From Fasciola hepatica (lineage: Eukaryota > Platyhelminthes > Trematoda > Plagiorchiida > Fasciolidae): a DNA stretch of 64,000 nt. This document shows positions 48,140 through 58,434 of this stretch, one piece after another (position 1 is the stretch's first letter; each line of letters begins with the position of its first letter). A model generated the notes under the pieces. The model was not told the origin of the DNA, did not search any database, and worked only from the letters and a program-made list of their open reading frames with translations. The stretch spans positions 9,374,501 through 9,438,500 of the forward strand of contig CANUEZ040000113.1 in the NCBI GenBank assembly GCA_948099385.1. Direction: 5' to 3'. Position numbers and translations under genes: made by a program.

Positions 48140-49108
48140 CAAATAACAAGGCTGCGTAAGCGCGTTCAGCGCTTCAACTGTCCAATCCTTATGCGATTTG
48201 CAGATGATCTGTCTGCCAAAGAGTTCATAAAAATGCGTTCCACTATAGCTTCTAATTCTCCTTATAAAAACATAAAAATAGCCGAAGATAAAACCCCACT
48301 TCAAAGGGAAATTACCAGATCTCCTTCGACGTTCCCCACTAGAACGACGCCTGATAGTTCTGAGCCTTCAACACAGACGGCTGGTCGCTCCACAGCTCCT
48401 TCTCAAGTCCCCACTGCTTTATCTTTACCCGCGTCTCCCGCCTCTTCAAAACCGCCCACTGCCTCCTCATCTGCTCCCGTACTGTACTCTTTAAAATCTA
48501 ATCCCATTACTGTTGATCTTGACATTTCCGCTTCTCCCCTTTTACTGCCACCCAGTAAGAGATGCCAATTATTGCCTCGCTCTCCCACCTCATCGCCTGT
48601 TGGATACACCCCAAACTCTAACTCGCCATCTGTTCCCTCCGGTGATAAACTACTCGCCGTCCAGAGGAATAGGTCTAACAGTCTTCCCATTCTTCTCACA
48701 AGCCCCTCCCTCATTCAACTGTCTCCTCTTAAATCAACTCGCTTTAACTCACCGAATAAGGTTTCGACCTTAGAAAATACCCCTTGCTCCAATGCATCGG
48801 TGATCCCTACAAATTCACCGTGCTCACTGCCTGTCAATACCAAAATACGGCCTCCACATGCCGTCCAATCTGCCACACGTCGTACTTCTCACCCAAAAAC
48901 TATCTCCACTGCTCCCGCTTCTAACTGCTCCATATTTGGTGTTCCACCCAACTTGAGTTACCCCTACCACAATGTGCAGCTTAACCTACCACCCTACACC
49001 CCTAATCCTCGCACATTTTCAACCTTGCCCTCTGCACCCCCCCCCTCAGCCAATACTCGAATCCGACTGGCCGGTATTTCTCGACAGCTCCTGATCACCC
49101 CTGTCTGA
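48140..49108 (+). CDS. CR1-like ORF1 protein, 5'-truncated
   Basis: Open to a stop at 49108. The first part, RFADDLSAKEFIKMRSTIAS and IAEDKTPLQREI, fits the end of the RNA-recognition-like domain of CR1 ORF1 proteins. The rest is a long Ser/Pro/Thr-rich region. The reading frame stays open 100 nt further upstream but there it is antisense to BEL gag, so those codons are not part of the element. Overlaps the endonuclease frame near 49101. ORF1 proteins bind element RNA. Confidence 0.55.
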   Translation, partial: QITRLRKRVQRFNCPILMRFADDLSAKEFIKMRSTIASNSPYKNIKIAEDKTPLQREITRSPSTFPTRTTPDSSEPSTQTAGRSTAPSQVPTALSLPASPASSKPPTASSSAPVLYSLKSNPITVDLDISASPLLLPPSKRCQLLPRSPTSSPVGYTPNSNSPSVPSGDKLLAVQRNRSNSLPILLTSPSLIQLSPLKSTRFNSPNKVSTLENTPCSNASVIPTNSPCSLPVNTKIRPPHAVQSATRRTSHPKTISTAPASNCSIFGVPPNLSYPYHNVQLNLPPYTPNPRTFSTLPSAPPPSANTRIRLAGISRQLLITPV

Positions 49109-50093
49109 TATCGACCCGCCAAACCCCACAGATTTTTCCCTTTGCTCCGATGTTTCCTCCTCCGTTGATGCCCAGTCTCTCTACCCCTCAGCAGTCCCTC
49201 TCACTGCAACATTTAATCCAGCTTGGCTGGAAGCCACCCCATCTGAACCTCCACTAGCCCCAACATCAACATATTCCCCTTTGACCCTAACCTCCGCTCC
49301 TTCCAGTCGCGATAGCCTGCCTCCTTCCAAATTACACCACCCCTCTGATGTGCCTATACCACCTCCCACAAATGGTATATCTCTAGCCTTATTCAACTCG
49401 CGTTCTATTCTTGACAAACTCCCACACCTTAAAAAACTTGTCCTTACAAATAATTACGACATTATCTTAATAACGGAATCCTGGCTTTCTGAGAGCACTT
49501 CCAATGATCAAGTATCTTTGGTAGGGTACTGTCTTCTAAGAACCGATAGACCGAACCGGCGTGGTGGTGGGTGCCTAGCCTACGTCAAGGAAGCCTACAC
49601 CACGACCCCTCTTTTACATACAGCACTCGATTCTATTCCCGATTCTCTTTGGTCCACTATGAACCTTCAAACCACTGTTCTTCACATTGGCCGCGTGTAT
49701 CGATCACCAAATTCCCCCAGTTCATTGTTTCCACTTCTCATTAGGTCTTTCGATTACCTCTCTTTGCTTCCTTCTGGAACCAAGCTTATTGCGGGTGACT
49801 TTAATCTTCCTCACATCTGTTGGCCCACCCTCTCGGCTCCTCCCAATCTTATGGACCTGATCACTAGCATTCATCTTGGCGGCTGGACACAACATGTTGT
49901 CGAACCTACCAGAAATGAGAACATACTAGATCTGGTATTTACTCATAACATGCCTCTCATCGACGTGACCGTAACACGAAATTTCCCCGGTAGTGACCAT
50001 AAAATGGTTATCTGCCATCTGCCCCTTAGTGGCCCACCTAGTCTCGCACACCCCCTAACAATACATTCCTATGCAGAAATTGGGCCTTGCTAG
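49101..50093 (+). CDS. CR1-like ORF2, endonuclease part
   Basis: Apurinic-type endonuclease that nicks target DNA. Motifs in order: LALFNSRSILDKLPHLKKL, IILITESWLSES, RRGGGCLAYVKEAY, HIGRVYRSPNSP, LIAGDFNLPHICWP, NENILDLVFTHN and NFPGSDHKMVIC. All expected catalytic positions (N, E, Y, GDFN, SDH) are there. The frame stays open from about 49101, with no ATG, so its start is unclear; translation may reinitiate or shift from ORF1. It stops at 50093 by frameshift. Confidence 0.85.
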   Translation: MSDIDPPNPTDFSLCSDVSSSVDAQSLYPSAVPLTATFNPAWLEATPSEPPLAPTSTYSPLTLTSAPSSRDSLPPSKLHHPSDVPIPPPTNGISLALFNSRSILDKLPHLKKLVLTNNYDIILITESWLSESTSNDQVSLVGYCLLRTDRPNRRGGGCLAYVKEAYTTTPLLHTALDSIPDSLWSTMNLQTTVLHIGRVYRSPNSPSSLFPLLIRSFDYLSLLPSGTKLIAGDFNLPHICWPTLSAPPNLMDLITSIHLGGWTQHVVEPTRNENILDLVFTHNMPLIDVTVTRNFPGSDHKMVICHLPLSGPPSLAHPLTIHSYAEIGPC

Positions 50094-52249
50094 TCACGCT
50101 TCTTCGGCAGAAAGACTGGGGTGATTATTTCCTCACCCAGGACCCTCAGCATGCTGCGGATATTTTCTACTCCTCCTTTTCCGATTGTCTGGAAAAATTG
50201 TCCAGTACTGCCCAGGCTGTACCTAAAAAGAGGTTGTCTGCCTCGCCACTCCATAAGAAGTACCATAAACTTCTCAAACAACTACATAATTCCAACGACT
50301 TTTCACTTTTTATTCGTCTAAACCGCCTCTCCACACTTATTCAACGACAAGATAATACGCGACTTCGTGACCTAGAAGCTAAGGCTTTGAGTCATCCTAA
50401 CAAGTCGCAACTTCTTTCTATGTTGCATAAGTCTAGAAACGCTGATGTTAAGGCCGACTTCCAACTTCTAATTCTGGATAGTAACTCATCTATCACCTCC
50501 CCACCTTGTATAGCCGAAGCCTTCAATGCATTCTTTGCTTCAGCCATGGCTCCAGCTACTGTCACTGCCCCGCCCCCATCTTCACCACTTACCGACTCTG
50601 TCCTTTCTACGATACCCTTCGATGCCAGGAGTATTTCCAAGCTACTATCCAATAGCAAACCCTCTCCTCGATTAGGCCCCGATGGCTTACCACCAATTGC
50701 ACTCGTCAATGGTGGACCGGATCTCCCCCTGTTGTTGCCTAACCTTTTCACTCTTTCACTTAATGGTAGCACCGTACCTGCTAATTGGAAGCGCTCGGTA
50801 ATCGTTCCCATTCATAAAAAAGGACCTTTACATGAGGTATCCAATTATCGCCCTATAAACCATACCCCCATCTTATCCAGAATAATGGAAAAAGTAGTTA
50901 AAGATAATATTATTAACTATTTATTAAGCCTCAGTCTTATTATTCACAACCAACATGGATTCCTCCGTTCACGGTCCTGCATGACTTGTCAGTATGATTT
51001 TCTGAATCTCGTCACCGACTCTGCTGAAAGTGGGAAATCTCTTGTTGTTCTTTATCTTGATTTATCCAAGGCATTTGATCGTGTCCCTCACCCCCACCTT
51101 TTAACAAAGCTACGGTCATTTGGGATTGTCGATCCACTTTTTTCTTGGTTCTCGTCTTACTTATCTCATTGTTCACAGGTTGTCTTAATTAACGGGCACA
51201 CCTCTAATCCTAAGCCTGTTACTAGCGGTGTTATTCAGGGCAGTGTTTTGGGCCCCCTGCTTTTCCTCCTATATATAAATGATATGTTTCCGACAATACT
51301 TAATAGCACGCCGTTTTTGTTCGCGGACGACATTAAGATAGTCTACACTTTCTCGCCTGGCAACCTCAGTACTACTATCCCTAAAGTCTCTGCTGATTTA
51401 GCCACTCTTGATGAATGGTGCTCAACCTGGGCGATGAAATTCTCCGCCGACAAGTGTATTTTCCTCACTTACAAATGCCAGGTTCCTCCTGGTTCTTTAT
51501 GCATTGGCGGTTCACCCATCGACAGCCAGCCTTTAGTAAGAGACCTTGGCTTAAGTTATTCTTGCCCTTTCAACTTCTCGGAACATGCTGTCCTCCAAAC
51601 GGCGAAGGCTAAAAAGTGTCTTGGTCTTCTGTTCAGATCCTTTCAGCTTAGGCAGAGCATTCTCTACATGTACAAAGTACATGCCAGGCCCCTTCTTGAA
51701 TATTGTCCCCTAATCTTCACTAGCATGAGAAAATCCGGCAGGATTATTATCGAATGTATTCAAAGAAGATTCACAAAACAGCTTATCGGTTGGTCGTTTA
51801 ACTTAAACTACAGGGAACGATGCTTATCTCTCAAAATCGAAACACTATGGCTTCGTCGCATCAAGCTAAATTTGATATTTCTGTATAAGCTATTGACTAA
51901 GCAGTCCTACTCCTCCAACCAGTTGTGCTTCTCCCCGGATACTGGATATTCACTCCGGAATAGACAGTATACTATTACCACACCCTCCGCGAGGACTGTT
52001 CTACGCTCTAAGTTCTTTCTGTTCGCGTACTCCAGAATCTGGAATAAACTTCCCTTGCACATCAGATCTTCTCGGTCAAAGTATGCATTCGTGCATGCTA
52101 TTGATAAATTCCTTACTGTCCCAACTGTTTTGCGCTTATTCAACGTTCACGTAACCGAACGTCAAGCTTACGAGATAGGCCTTGACTTTTATGCCATTGC
52201 TCTGATTTCTCTCTTTACTTTACCTTCCAAAATAACCTCACCGCTTTAA
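50087..52249 (+). CDS. CR1-like ORF2, reverse transcriptase part (720 codons open)
   Basis: Longest open frame in the window. RT motifs in order: NWKRSVIVPIHKKGPLHEVS, NYRPINHTPILSRIMEK, QHGFLRSRSCMTCQYDFL, LYLDLSKAFDRVPHPHLL (motif A), GVIQGSVLGPLLFLLYIND (B), FLFADDIKIVY (C), then thumb and the C-terminal domain (IWNKLPLHIRSSRSKYAFVH). The catalytic aspartates are intact. One unusual residue: GVIQG instead of GVPQG. In the frame upstream of 50087, FLCRNWALLVTLLRQKDW shows where the endonuclease frame should join, so one frameshift lies between about 50030 and 50087. Confidence 0.88.
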   Translation: MLVTLLRQKDWGDYFLTQDPQHAADIFYSSFSDCLEKLSSTAQAVPKKRLSASPLHKKYHKLLKQLHNSNDFSLFIRLNRLSTLIQRQDNTRLRDLEAKALSHPNKSQLLSMLHKSRNADVKADFQLLILDSNSSITSPPCIAEAFNAFFASAMAPATVTAPPPSSPLTDSVLSTIPFDARSISKLLSNSKPSPRLGPDGLPPIALVNGGPDLPLLLPNLFTLSLNGSTVPANWKRSVIVPIHKKGPLHEVSNYRPINHTPILSRIMEKVVKDNIINYLLSLSLIIHNQHGFLRSRSCMTCQYDFLNLVTDSAESGKSLVVLYLDLSKAFDRVPHPHLLTKLRSFGIVDPLFSWFSSYLSHCSQVVLINGHTSNPKPVTSGVIQGSVLGPLLFLLYINDMFPTILNSTPFLFADDIKIVYTFSPGNLSTTIPKVSADLATLDEWCSTWAMKFSADKCIFLTYKCQVPPGSLCIGGSPIDSQPLVRDLGLSYSCPFNFSEHAVLQTAKAKKCLGLLFRSFQLRQSILYMYKVHARPLLEYCPLIFTSMRKSGRIIIECIQRRFTKQLIGWSFNLNYRERCLSLKIETLWLRRIKLNLIFLYKLLTKQSYSSNQLCFSPDTGYSLRNRQYTITTPSARTVLRSKFFLFAYSRIWNKLPLHIRSSRSKYAFVHAIDKFLTVPTVLRLFNVHVTERQAYEIGLDFYAIALISLFTLPSKITSPL

Positions 52250-52551
52250 AAATTCTGATTGCTTTGTTTGACCGCTTCTCCTAGCCTTCGCCATCGACAT
52301 ATGTAAGCATGTCTGCGTCCACTAACTGTTTTTCCATACCAACTTATAGGATCCTGCTAATTCAACTTTGAAATAAATCCTTTCAGATGCGCTCGAATTT
52401 ATAGAGACCACCGTATTACTCCCCACAGGTTGTCAATATCTCTCACCCGCTCCACGATTTATTGACTTTATTTAGTTATATTTCGTCTGCGGCCCTGAAA
52501 CCAACCTCAACATTGCCATAAAAACTGCTTCAGTATCCAACCCCTGGTTGG

Positions 52552-52554
<3 letters not shown>

Positions 52555-52612
<58 letters not shown>

Positions 52613-52624
52613 ATATTTGCCTAT

Positions 52625-52669
<45 letters not shown>
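52555..52669. repeat. Two (AT)n microsatellites
   Basis: AT arrays 52555-52608 and 52629-52669 in the 3' region of the CR1-like element, separated by about 20 bp. Confidence 0.9.
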
Positions 52670-52670
<1 letters not shown>

Positions 52671-55080
52671 TCATCACTGTCCTATAATTATTAACACAAT
52701 CATGGTGAGTAACTCAACGCTCCTCGATATCTCTTAGCTTACAATGCCTCTCTTCCACACCAGGTCCCACCACTCATACTTCGCTCACCACCTCTGCGAT
52801 TTCGAACTGGAAAATTCAGTCTGATTCATCGCACTTAGCGTGGCTCACCAACTGAACTCAACACCCAGTTATGACGTTACCATTTCTGCTCCCACCCTAT
52901 CCCCCAGCTAAGGTTCTTCTGTAATTTCATGCAGAACTTGGTCTTTACTCCTGCTCAATGACCACTCTAGGCGAAATACTAACTTTCCCATTGAAAGTTC
53001 TAGCCACACTTAGGCGTTTCCTCTTTAGTCTCACGTTTCATGGCCTCAATGTGCCTTTAGGATCCGCCGCACCGATGAGCCCGTGCTTAACTTTTGTTCT
53101 TCTTTCCGTTAACCGTTGATCCTCGGCTGCGTTACTCTATCTCACTTTCCTTGCCGTAGCCTTTTGCGTCCGACCGCTCTCGCATGACACGTCCGATGAT
53201 CGCACCCACGTATACATCAATATATATATATATATACCTTGGGTATGCTCCACTCACTTGTCCCCATTCCTAACTAGATTGTGCCATTTTACTACACACA
53301 ATTTGCGTATATATAAATAAAACCGTTCCGTCCTTTAGCGATGGGTACTCTCTCTCACTTAATTCCTGGCTCAGGCTAGAACTCAGCCGTCCCATCCTTC
53401 TTTTTTTGCGCCTTTCTCGTACACCGAAGCCTTGCCACACGGATTACCATTCCTTAGTAACTAGGCTTCACTTCTCTACACATATGCTCATGGTAAGTTA
53501 AGACCCCATTCCAACCGGAATCCGTATGCCCCTGCCGAATACCAGCACGTTTGCCCCCACATGAAAAATCCTCATTCTAACACTCAGTGTTTTCCCCCCT
53601 TTTTACTGCTTGCCGTCCTTTACCACAGCTGGTGAACTGACCAGACTGTTATCTTCCTATTTTCTGATTATTCTTCCAGACCATACCATCTACTATTGTT
53701 TTATTTCTGGTTCCCAAACGGACACCCTGTCCTCATCCACCGCCTACCTGATATCGCCCCGAATCTCTACTATCACCCAACTACCCTAGAAAGCTACCAG
53801 TCTCCGTCTAGGGATCCCTAATAGACCTGTCCACTGGCCAAACGATAACTAACTGTTCGGATAACAAAATGTTCATTTTCTTGCTTCCATATAAACGATA
53901 ATCATAACCCACAGCTGGAACACTCTCCAGACTGCCGCACTCCTGATCTCTTCCAGACTGCATTGGTTACTTGGGTAGCCATCGGCCAAATCGGCGTTTA
54001 TTCCGGATTACCGTAAGGACTGGACGATTTGATCAATGGTTTAAACCTATACTCTCGCCTGCTGACGTTACATTGGGCACCGTACACGGATTAACAAAAC
54101 CTCAGGAAAGTCTCACCGGATCGCAGAGGTGATTCCTGACATCAACCATCAACACATCCGCTCAACGTCTATTCCCAAATAATCCAACCCAACAGTTCAA
54201 TTCTTCCCTCGTTGCAGTACGAAACCAATGGCCGGAACCCGGCCTTCGCAGCTGTCAACTTCGTCAAACCAGCCCTTTTTTACCTGTTTCCCACAACATT
54301 CTACCTGCCACCACCTGCAACCAAGGTCTTTACGGAACAGAATACCAGCGATCGGCAGCCAACCATAATTTGATTACCAATTTTCTATCAAGTACAAAAA
54401 AAAACATTTTACACTCTTCCAACTCCTGCCTAGCCGAACCATTGACGTTTGTCTCCACTAATCCGTTTCATTGACGGCTTTTCTTTTCTTTAATAGTCCG
54501 TTATATGTCCATACAACATTCATGCTCTTCAAAAGTTCACTGAGGTCCCTGCGAAGCTTTTTGCCTTCATTTGAATTTCCATATGACACTGTAATCACCT
54601 GCACAAAAGGTCCGTTTTATTATCACCTTTGAATCACTTGCCTTTATTTCACATGCTTCCTCCACAATTAGTTACCCAATGCTGGATCAGTGTCCAATAT
54701 TCCGCTGGTATCTCTGACTGCACTTTGAAAGCCCCACGCTTGCTTTACTTCTAACAATGTTCTTTGGCATCTCTTCCGCCCGGTTACTTGTTAGTGACCG
54801 TCCATTTGTCGCTTATATCAGCAATTCCACGACTGTCCAGCTATCCACACCGCCCCCAGCGATTTCGAAACCGATTTGGAAATCCCGCCTCAACCATTAC
54901 CACTTTTGTTTACTCAAACACTACATGACTTTACTGGTGTATTTCGGTTGCTGTGATTTATAAATTTAGAATTTGTGAATACCTCACATTGACATGTACT
55001 GCTGTATACTCTGATCTTGCCTTGTGCATGTGTATCGACCACGGTCAAGAAATATACTATACTATACTATACTATACTAT

Positions 55081-56184
55081 ACTTTGCGGAGGCGAGGGCA
55101 TTCCACTAGGCGATGAAGCGCGCCACAAACCTTACACGCCGGCAACTCTTCACCTTGGCGGGAAGGTGCGTGTGTGATTGCCCGTGGTTGGCCTCTACTT
55201 GGTTCCCTGGTCCAGCTTTGCGTCGTGGCAGTCCTAGGTAACTTGCTCGTCTCGCGAACAGGTTGACCGAAACGACTGTTTGATATTCGGCTCTTCAGAC
55301 GTGGTTTCCCTTCCGAATCTACTGATCCCCTCGGATTTCTCGGCCCATCTACCCCGTAGTTCCGTGGGTAAACTGCTTACCATGGTCTCCAATATGTGCA
55401 GTGCGTTCAGGTCCGATTGTTAATCTAGGTGATTCAGTGCGACGCTGTAGTTCTGCACTTTTATCACCAGGCTAACTAGAGAGCCTGACTCGCCTTTGGA
55501 ACCTTTTGCCTCTGATAGTACACCATTGATCAAATTCCGGACGACCTTAAATGGTTGTCCAAACAGGTCTTTCAGAATTTCACTTTCCCGAGTGTAACTC
55601 TTTTCAGGATCCAGCATTGCTCACCCGTTGACTGCTTCCCTGGCTCTTCCACGACAGTAACGTATCAGATACAGGAATCTCTGTCCTGGGCCGGATAGTC
55701 TCCTTTCTACGAAGTTCTCGTATTGTTTATTGAACTTGCGCTACCGTTCTGCGCTCCCGTCGAAGGAAACCAGTTCTACCTTGGGCAAGTCAACAGGGTG
55801 TGCCACACTGGCACAGGTTGGCTTCTTTCCTTCCACGGAATGGCTAGGCCGAATGGCCTCATACTCCGTGGTCCTCAAGATCATCCCTCGCTCCCGCCTT
55901 CAAGGTTGTTCTTTCCTGGCTGATTCGGCTTTTTCCCCAGCCTGCTTAAGCTGGGTTTCTAACTCTGTTATTCTCAGTCTATAGATACCATCATTTTTAA
56001 ATTCTGTGCCATTGGCTGATGTACATGAAATTGCACTGACTGGACTAGCAGACCTAGCAATATCTAGGGGATCAGTGTCACACAAAAATACCCCGGGGAC
56101 TTGCCGGGTTTTTTCCTGTCCAGCTCTGATTTGCCTTTGTCCTCTTCTTGACATTTCTGATTGATTTCTTCGTAGAGGTTCCAA
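55081..56184 (-). pseudogene. BEL/Pao gag, N-terminal part
   Basis: Starts MEPLRRNQSEMS at 56184 with a predicted coiled coil (RITELETQLKQAGEKAESAR near 55945). Then YTRESEILKDLFGQPFKVVR near 55590 (the family's LKERFG..KVVR block), and LNALHILETMVSSLP and RGRWAEKSEGISRF near 55330-55400. Stops at several places. Interrupted at 55081 by a CR1-like element; continues at 48135. Confidence 0.75.
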
Positions 56185-56193
56185 GTTGAGTAC

Positions 56194-56569
56194 TGTAGCG
56201 GTTATTCCGACTTTGAGTAACGCGCAGACAATTCATAACGAACCCCAAAACCAGAACAAGATTGATTCATAGTTTCTGCTGTACTGGATTAACAAGTCAT
56301 ACGCATATAAATATCTACAAACCTCAACTGTACGGCCACAACGTCTAGCAATGAGGACCAGAGTTCAACAAAGGTCATTGTCAGGTACAACCGTCATGGA
56401 AGTCCAAGTTCAAATCGAAATTATGCCACTTCACGTGAGCAAAATATAAATAAATGTTGAAGTGTAGTGGTTGATGCATGCTGTACTTGTTCGAGGGACA
56501 ATAAAGCAAATAGCATGGTCTCAACAATGCAGGTGTATGAAAACGGCTAGGGGGGAATTCCACGCATGT
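56194..56569 (-). repeat. BEL/Pao 5' LTR
   Basis: 376 bp, plus-strand ends TGTAGCGG...CGCATGT. Identical to the other LTR from GAGTAACGCG to the outer end; the only differences are five substitutions in the first 24 bp of the plus-strand edge. The gag start codon (56184) follows almost at once on the minus strand. Confidence 0.85.
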
Positions 56570-57534
56570 GCGGTACAGGAACCCTGTTTTACAGGTGTAC
56601 CACTGAATGCCCCAGGTGCCTGCCGACATATTCCCTTCAGAACACCGAGACCTTCCACATTGTTCATCTACCCGGCCTGCCTGGTCTGGCGTGTACAGGT
56701 TACAGAGTTTTTAGTCTCTAGCTTCTCCGTGTTGCCGGTTTAACTGAAAAAGGGCAATGTGAATAGTCCGGCTTAGCTGAAGGATATCTAGTGGGACTGA
56801 TCTCAGATTGGGATCGACCGATGACGAGGAGACTGAGAGTTTGGTATGTCACGACAAGCCGGCTCACCTAGCTGTGAGTTTTTCGCTGGACAGTCTTTTA
56901 TTGTTATCTGCCCCTTTTGTCGTTGGCTTGGTTTTACTTACCTTCTACCTGGTGGTTCGTTTTCTGTTTCTGTCGAGTTGGTACACTTTTTCCTTCTCCC
57001 TGTCTTCCGTGCGGCCCAAAGTCGTGAAGTAGCGCAGTCTTTTCGGTTCACTTCACTCTCTAGGATTAGAAGGAAACTTTCCGTGTTAGCCTCGTCACTA
57101 AAGCTCTTGGATGTGGTCCCAAGGAAGAGAATTACATCACTTACCAGTCAGAAAATCGTCTAGTTGTCGATTGAAGGTTGAATCGTTCAGCTCTTCCTCC
57201 AATTCTCCGGGAGCGAGCCCAAATGTTGGCGGCCCTTCGGAACCGGCTACTCGTCAGCAGAAAACCAACAGATTTCACCTTCAAGAGTGCCGGTGGGTGT
57301 CCTCGCGTACAAGAGAGCCCACGTAGTGGAAAGATCGCCTGCAGTTCCGTATGAGTTCACTTTGGATAATGTGACGGACACAAATGAAGTCGCCTCGTAT
57401 CCCCCAATACGATTCCGCAAAAGAGCCCGGTATCTTGTGGGCGAACTTTCTAGCCAGCAAAGCGTAGGCCTGGGATGGGGCCAGCGGCGAAAGCCTGAAC
57501 CCTTGCAAGCGTAGCCGGTTCGGCCGCGGTGCAC
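56570..57534. other. Unassigned region right of the BEL element
   Basis: Open frames of up to 157 codons (minus, 57247-57720) and 105 codons (plus, 56846-57163) are not recognised and have no clear motif. It could hold the 5' or ORF1 part of the CR1-like copy that starts near 57535. Confidence 0.3.
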
Positions 57535-58434
57535 GAGAATGCGGCCGCAGCGCAATAATCGAACCAAGACCTGAAGTGTGTATTGCAAAACCATCGAAAA
57601 TCCATAAAAGAGTTCCACGAGAGAAACGGCGGACATCGTTAAGGAGGAGCCACGCGGAGGCACTTGAATCCTCTGCAAAGACACTGGAATTAAAGCTTTG
57701 TGAAACATGAAACATGACAAACCTATGCTCTCACGTGAAGATGGCTAAGTGATGTATATTCGAAGAGGGACTAGTGGCCGAATGTATACACACCAAAACG
57801 ACTGTTTGCGTATCTGAAAGGGCGAGCAGGGGCACTACCCGACATTCCTGCACTTATGGTGGACGGAGAAGTAGCTGGTTCCGATGTTGCTAAAGCGGAT
57901 GCTCTGAGAAGTCACTTTGCATCGGTGTTTACACGTGATGAACCTTGGTCACTTCTCTCGTCGGTGTCCCGGCCCTCAATCGCTTTTAGTGATATCGTGG
58001 TGGATGAAGTTATGACAGTTCTATGATCTCTTAAGCCATGCAAATCACCCGAACCGGGTGAAATCCACCCACTGGTACTAGGGGCCTGGCCGAAATTCGC
58101 GCGGGCCCAAAAACCGAATCGCCGAACACCCCCACCAGCAACAGGAATACTCCCGGGCGACCGGAAACAAAGGGTTTTGGTACCATTGTTCAAGAGTGGT
58201 GACAGGGCGGCAGCTGTCAGCTATAGACCGGTAAGCCTTACACGCGTCGTCCGCAAGATGGTGGGGCGGCTTATGACAAAGCGCGCTAGGGAATATCTTG
58301 GTCATCAAAACCTGTTTAGTCCTGAACAACGCGGATTTCTCAAGTTACGCTCATGCATTTCCAGCCTTCCGTTGGCTCGAAAACATTAGCAGGAAGAGAA
58401 GGCTGAAGGGTATCCAACAGACGTCGTTTTCGTC
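57535..58434 (+). mobile_element. CR1-like fragment, left arm of inverted repeat
   Basis: Plus strand, in several frames: linker (HKRVPREKRRTSLRRSHAEA, then HVKMAK), then the RT fingers PLFKSGDRAAAVSYRPVSL, VRKMVGRLMTKRAREYL, LFSPEQRGFLKLRSCISSL and, in another frame, VVFVNFSKAYDKVPH (motif A region) just beyond the arm. Many frameshifts. 57735-58434 is repeated in reverse at 59005-59706. Confidence 0.75.

Larger units (their letters stand above)
48136..55080 (+). mobile_element. CR1-like LINE inserted in BEL gag (best preserved element)
   Basis: Plus strand: partial ORF1 (about 48140-49108), endonuclease (49101-50093), reverse transcriptase (50087-52249), then a 2.8-kb 3' region with AT arrays and a (TATAC)n tail at about 55057-55082. 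The 5' junction is inside ORF1, so the copy is 5'-truncated. Only one frameshift separates endonuclease and RT. The surrounding BEL gag resumes on both sides, which fixes the junctions to within about 20 bp. Confidence 0.8.
41272..56569 (-). mobile_element. BEL/Pao LTR retrotransposon split by insertions (whole span)
   Basis: The 5' LTR is at 56194-56569 and the 3' LTR at 41272-41647, both read on the minus strand. Between them on the minus strand are gag (56184-55081, then 48135-47821), protease (47817-47629), reverse transcriptase and RNase H (47604-45426) and integrase (45365-44791, then about 42722-42345). The interruptions are a CR1-like element (about 48136-55080), a 5'-truncated relative (about 42722-44790) and an LTR-like insert (46911-47282). 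Order and motifs are those of BEL/Pao. Many stops; not functional. Confidence 0.85.

Noticed and set aside
57247..57720. A 157-codon minus-strand frame considered as a gene.
   Set aside because: No motif, and it overlaps the plus-strand linker of a CR1-like fragment; probably chance.
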